The notes under the pieces: generated by a model
Told to the model about the DNA's origin: nothing
The model's database searches: none
Seen by the model: the letters and a program-made list of their open reading frames with translations, nothing else
Part shown: positions 14,764 through 16,446 of the stretch, in pieces
Layout: every line of letters begins with the position of its first letter
Numbering within the stretch: position 1 is the stretch's first letter
Position numbers and translations under genes: made by a program
Assembly (NCBI GenBank): GCA_963525745.1
Contig: CAURMH010000036.1
Span: forward strand, 1 to 16,446
Length of the DNA: 16,446 nt
Direction of reading: 5' to 3'
From: CAURMH01 sp963525745
GTDB taxonomy: Bacteria; Pseudomonadota; Gammaproteobacteria; Enterobacterales; Pasteurellaceae

Positions 14764-14904
14764 ACCTTTTAGCGCATGTCTACAAGTTCTAGTTCGGTGT
14801 TTAGCCGTAACGTATTTATATTGGGCACATATGGGTTGCGAGACAAATGTCAAGCAACTCAATTGGTTGCTTGACATTTGTCTCGCTTCCATTAGTAAAA
14901 GGTC
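14763..14904 (+). ncRNA. Predicted retron msr-msd non-coding RNA
   Basis: The a1 segment GACCTTTTA (14763-14771) is exactly complementary to a2 TAAAAGGTC (14896-14904), giving 9 bp that close the RNA. Directly after a1 comes AGC (14771-14773). As in Ec86 (CCTTAGC), the G (14772) is the expected branch guanosine whose 2'-OH primes cDNA. The msr contains a stem-loop GTTCGG/CCG-T-AAC (14792-14811, 7-base loop). The msd contains a perfect 21-bp hairpin (14838-14858 with 14866-14886) with loop TCAATTG. Four more pairs lie beyond a small internal loop (ATGG 14831-14834 with CCAT 14889-14892). The RT gene starts 51 bases downstream. The layout follows the known retron pattern; exact msDNA ends are inferred. 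Confidence 0.85.
14838..14886. repeat. Perfect 21-bp inverted repeat (msd hairpin)
   Basis: The arms 14838-14858 and 14866-14886 are perfectly complementary, with a 7-base spacer that contains the palindrome CAATTG. This is the part expected to be copied into the msDNA hairpin. Confidence 0.95.
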
Positions 14905-14911
14905 AATTAAG

Positions 14912-14935
14912 AAGAGGGGGAGTTTTTCCCCTCTT
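14912..14935 (+). other. Hairpin between the retron RNA and the RT gene
   Basis: AAGAGGGG (14912-14919) pairs perfectly with CCCCTCTT (14928-14935) around an 8-base loop, GAGTTTTT. There is no T-tract after the stem, so it is not a standard terminator. It sits 10 bases before the RT ribosome site (GAGAG, 14945-14949). It could limit transcription, protect RNA ends after processing, or tune RT translation. Confidence 0.65.
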
Positions 14936-14955
14936 ACATATATAGAGAGTTTCAA

Positions 14956-15900
14956 GTGGGATCAAAATTATTTCATACATTATGTACAAAGCTGAATCTT
15001 TCTACTTCCGAGTTAATGGAATTCATTTCTAACGCTCCTATCTCCTATAAAGTTTATTCTATCCCTAAAAAAAATGGGGGGAGAAGAACTATAGCTCACC
15101 CTGCAAAAAAACTAAAAAAGGCTCAAAGAGAATTATTATCACTATTAGAAAAAAATTTACAAATTCACCAATCCGCCTTTGCTTATATAAAAGGAAAAAA
15201 TATTATTAATAATGCTGAGTTACATAAAAATAATAAATATTTATTAAAGTTGGATTTCTATGATTTTTTTAATAGTATAAGTAATATTATTTTTACTAAT
15301 TATCTTGATAAAATTGGATTAAGCCTTAGTGAATTAGATAAGAAATTAGTGAGTCATATATTTTTCTGGAATCCAAATAATAAAGATAAAACACATAAAA
15401 AGCTAATTTTAAGTGTAGGCTCTCCCAGTTCTCCTATGATATCTAATGCAATTATGTATTTTTTTGACTCTGAAATAAATACACATTGTAGCTCTATGTC
15501 TATAGTATATACAAGATATGCTGATGATTTATCTATTAGTGGTAATGATAAGGATAAATTAAAGGATGTTATCCAATTTATTAGAACTCGACTTTATGAT
15601 TTATTTAATGGGAAAATAATATTAAACGATTTAAAAACAATTCTTATTTCACCAGGCTATAATAAGTTTGTTACTGGTATAACACTCACTTCACAAGGCG
15701 GTTTGTCTATAGGGAGAAAACGAAAAAGATATATTTTCGGTTTAATTTATAAGTATATTAAAAATGAACTGAAAGAAGATTCTATTTTACATATAAAAGG
15801 GATGATATCATTTTCATATTTAGTAGAACCATCCTTTATAAGTAGATTAGAATTAAAATATGGAAAAGATGTAATTAAGAGGATAATTGATGAAAAATGA
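14956..15900 (+). CDS. Retron reverse transcriptase
   Basis: This 314-residue RT copies msd RNA into branched msDNA and stays bound to it as part of the defence complex. Finger-region motifs are YKVYSIPKKNGGRRTIAHPAK (31-51). The retron-specific region X motif NAxxH is N86-H90 (NAELH). Motif A is LKLDFYDFFNS, with catalytic D100. Motif B is VGSPSSPMISN (154-164). Motif C is YADD (188-191), with D190 and D191. The region Y motif VTG lies at 239-241. Length is typical of retron RTs (about 300-320), and no effector domain is fused. The start is GTG 14956 with GAGAG six bases upstream; the frame is closed upstream by a stop at 14908. The last 11 bases overlap the ATPase gene. The DNA is strongly A+T-rich (8 G+C in 15241-15300). 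The clade resembles type I retrons such as Ec78. Confidence 0.95.
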   Translation: MGSKLFHTLCTKLNLSTSELMEFISNAPISYKVYSIPKKNGGRRTIAHPAKKLKKAQRELLSLLEKNLQIHQSAFAYIKGKNIINNAELHKNNKYLLKLDFYDFFNSISNIIFTNYLDKIGLSLSELDKKLVSHIFFWNPNNKDKTHKKLILSVGSPSSPMISNAIMYFFDSEINTHCSSMSIVYTRYADDLSISGNDKDKLKDVIQFIRTRLYDLFNGKIILNDLKTILISPGYNKFVTGITLTSQGGLSIGRKRKRYIFGLIYKYIKNELKEDSILHIKGMISFSYLVEPSFISRLELKYGKDVIKRIIDEK

Positions 15901-16446
15901 AAATATAGCTGCTCTTTATAGAGAGTGGAATGGTGAAAGCAAACCATCAAATGAATTAATGAAATTAATATCTAATAATCCTTTTAAGTTGGTTGATATT
16001 GTAGTTTCTAACTATAAGGCATTTTCTGATAGGGTATCAGTTAAATTTGAAAAAAATTTAAAGCCTATTTTATTTGTTGGTGTTAATGCGAGTGGTAAAA
16101 CAACAATAGCTGAATCTATCGCAAAGTCATTAAGTAAGATTAATAGTGCAATACACAATAAAAATAATGACTCTGGTGATATAATAGATGAAAAGAATAT
16201 AAACAAAAAGAATGGTGAATATCAATCTGCATTAATAGAGTTAAACTTAGGATGTGAGAATAATAAACTAACCGAAGTTATTCTAGCAAAATCACCTGCT
16301 GGCTCTCCTAAAAATGTTTCTAGCAAACTTATAGAAGCTAAAAAACTAGGTGTTATGTATAGTTATATGTTAGCTGAAAAAGATTTAGATTTACCGCTTT
16401 ATTTATTTTATGGAGTTGATAGGTCGTTATTAAAAAGTAGAGATAA
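15890..16446 (+). CDS. ptuA: Retron effector ATPase, PtuA-like (Septu/RecF-like), 3' end outside window
   Basis: The ATG at 15890 overlaps the last 11 bases of the RT gene, and the frame stays open for 185 codons to the right edge. After a 33-residue leader it reads KLVDIVVSNYKAFSDRVSV, then Walker A GVNASGKT (64-71) in LFVGVNASGKTTIAESIAK. This is the N-terminal lobe of a RecF/SMC-like ABC ATPase. Further on, LPLYLFYGVDRSLLKSRD (from about 168) resembles the 'LYNVERS' segment of the Ec78 PtuA effector. ATPase genes directly after the RT define type I retrons, in which PtuA and the HNH nuclease PtuB execute abortive infection. The signature and Walker B motifs, the C-terminus and any HNH gene lie beyond the window. 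A TOPRIM-fused OLD-like ATPase (type I-B) is therefore not excluded. Confidence 0.85.
   Translation, partial: MKNENIAALYREWNGESKPSNELMKLISNNPFKLVDIVVSNYKAFSDRVSVKFEKNLKPILFVGVNASGKTTIAESIAKSLSKINSAIHNKNNDSGDIIDEKNINKKNGEYQSALIELNLGCENNKLTEVILAKSPAGSPKNVSSKLIEAKKLGVMYSYMLAEKDLDLPLYLFYGVDRSLLKSRD

Noticed and set aside
14838..14886. The 21-bp inverted repeat as a transcription terminator for the receptor gene
   Set aside because: No T-run follows the right arm (TTCCATTAG). Its position before an RT gene and between a1 and a2 marks it as msd.
14871..14898. TTGACA in the right msd arm as a -35 box for a separate RT promoter
   Set aside because: The best -10 at legal spacing (TAGTAA) matches only three positions, and the hexamer is explained by the hairpin arm.
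14763..14904. CRISPR array or integron attC site
   Set aside because: There are no regularly spaced repeats and no integrase core sites; the a1/a2 and branch-G layout fits a retron.
14557..14955. A 132-codon minus-strand frame across the receptor 3' end and the retron RNA
   Set aside because: It crosses the structured ncRNA and its promoter, has no family features, and is explained by the low stop density of these regions.
14756..14995. A 79-codon plus-strand frame covering the retron RNA
   Set aside because: It starts at the promoter, spans the whole msr-msd structure and overlaps the RT start. RNA structure explains the region better.

Overview
This window is chromosomal DNA from a gamma-proteobacterium of the family Pasteurellaceae. 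The main clue is twelve copies of the 9-base DNA-uptake signal AAGTGCGGT, counting both strands. This is the 'Hin' subtype used by Haemophilus, Aggregatibacter and Pasteurella. The housekeeping genes are close relatives of enterobacterial ones. Moderate G+C suggests Aggregatibacter or a near relative, but genus is inference.

Positions 1-2085 hold pyrD (class 2 dihydroorotate dehydrogenase), preceded by a near-perfect PurR-type operator, and a tightly coupled PHP-domain gene matching rnm (RNase AM, formerly yciV/trpH). Positions 2203-9535 hold the condensin operon mukF-mukE-mukB. An AlkD-like DNA glycosylase/HEAT-repeat gene is inserted between mukF and mukE. The operon ends in a strong terminator built from two inverted uptake signals. 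Positions 9600-9750 hold what looks like a vapBC toxin-antitoxin relic, cut off by the start of a ten-helix DMT/EamA-like transporter gene (9722-10663). That gene carries a palindrome-rich insert in a loop. Next come sbcB (exonuclease I, 10678-12102) and a FepA-type TonB-dependent ferric-siderophore receptor (12258-14660) with its own promoter.

From about 14700 to the right edge the DNA becomes very A+T-rich and uptake signals disappear. This accessory segment is a retron, an anti-phage defence system. It has an extended -10 promoter and a predicted msr-msd non-coding RNA (about 14763-14904). That RNA shows matching a1/a2 ends, an AGC branch motif and a perfect 21-bp msd hairpin. A GTG-initiated retron reverse transcriptase (14956-15900) follows. 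An overlapping gene for a PtuA-like (Septu/RecF-like) ATPase starts at 15890 and runs off the window. The order ncRNA-RT-ATPase fits a type I retron related to Ec78 (Eco7), in which an HNH nuclease (PtuB) would be expected just beyond the edge. In such systems the RT and its msDNA hold the ATPase/nuclease effector in check until phage infection disturbs the complex.

The retron is the most interesting content. Further points of interest are a 9-base sequence shared by the retron promoter and the msd stem, a hairpin between the ncRNA and the RT gene, the repair gene inside the muk operon, the vapBC scar, and paired direct repeats flanking the receptor promoter.
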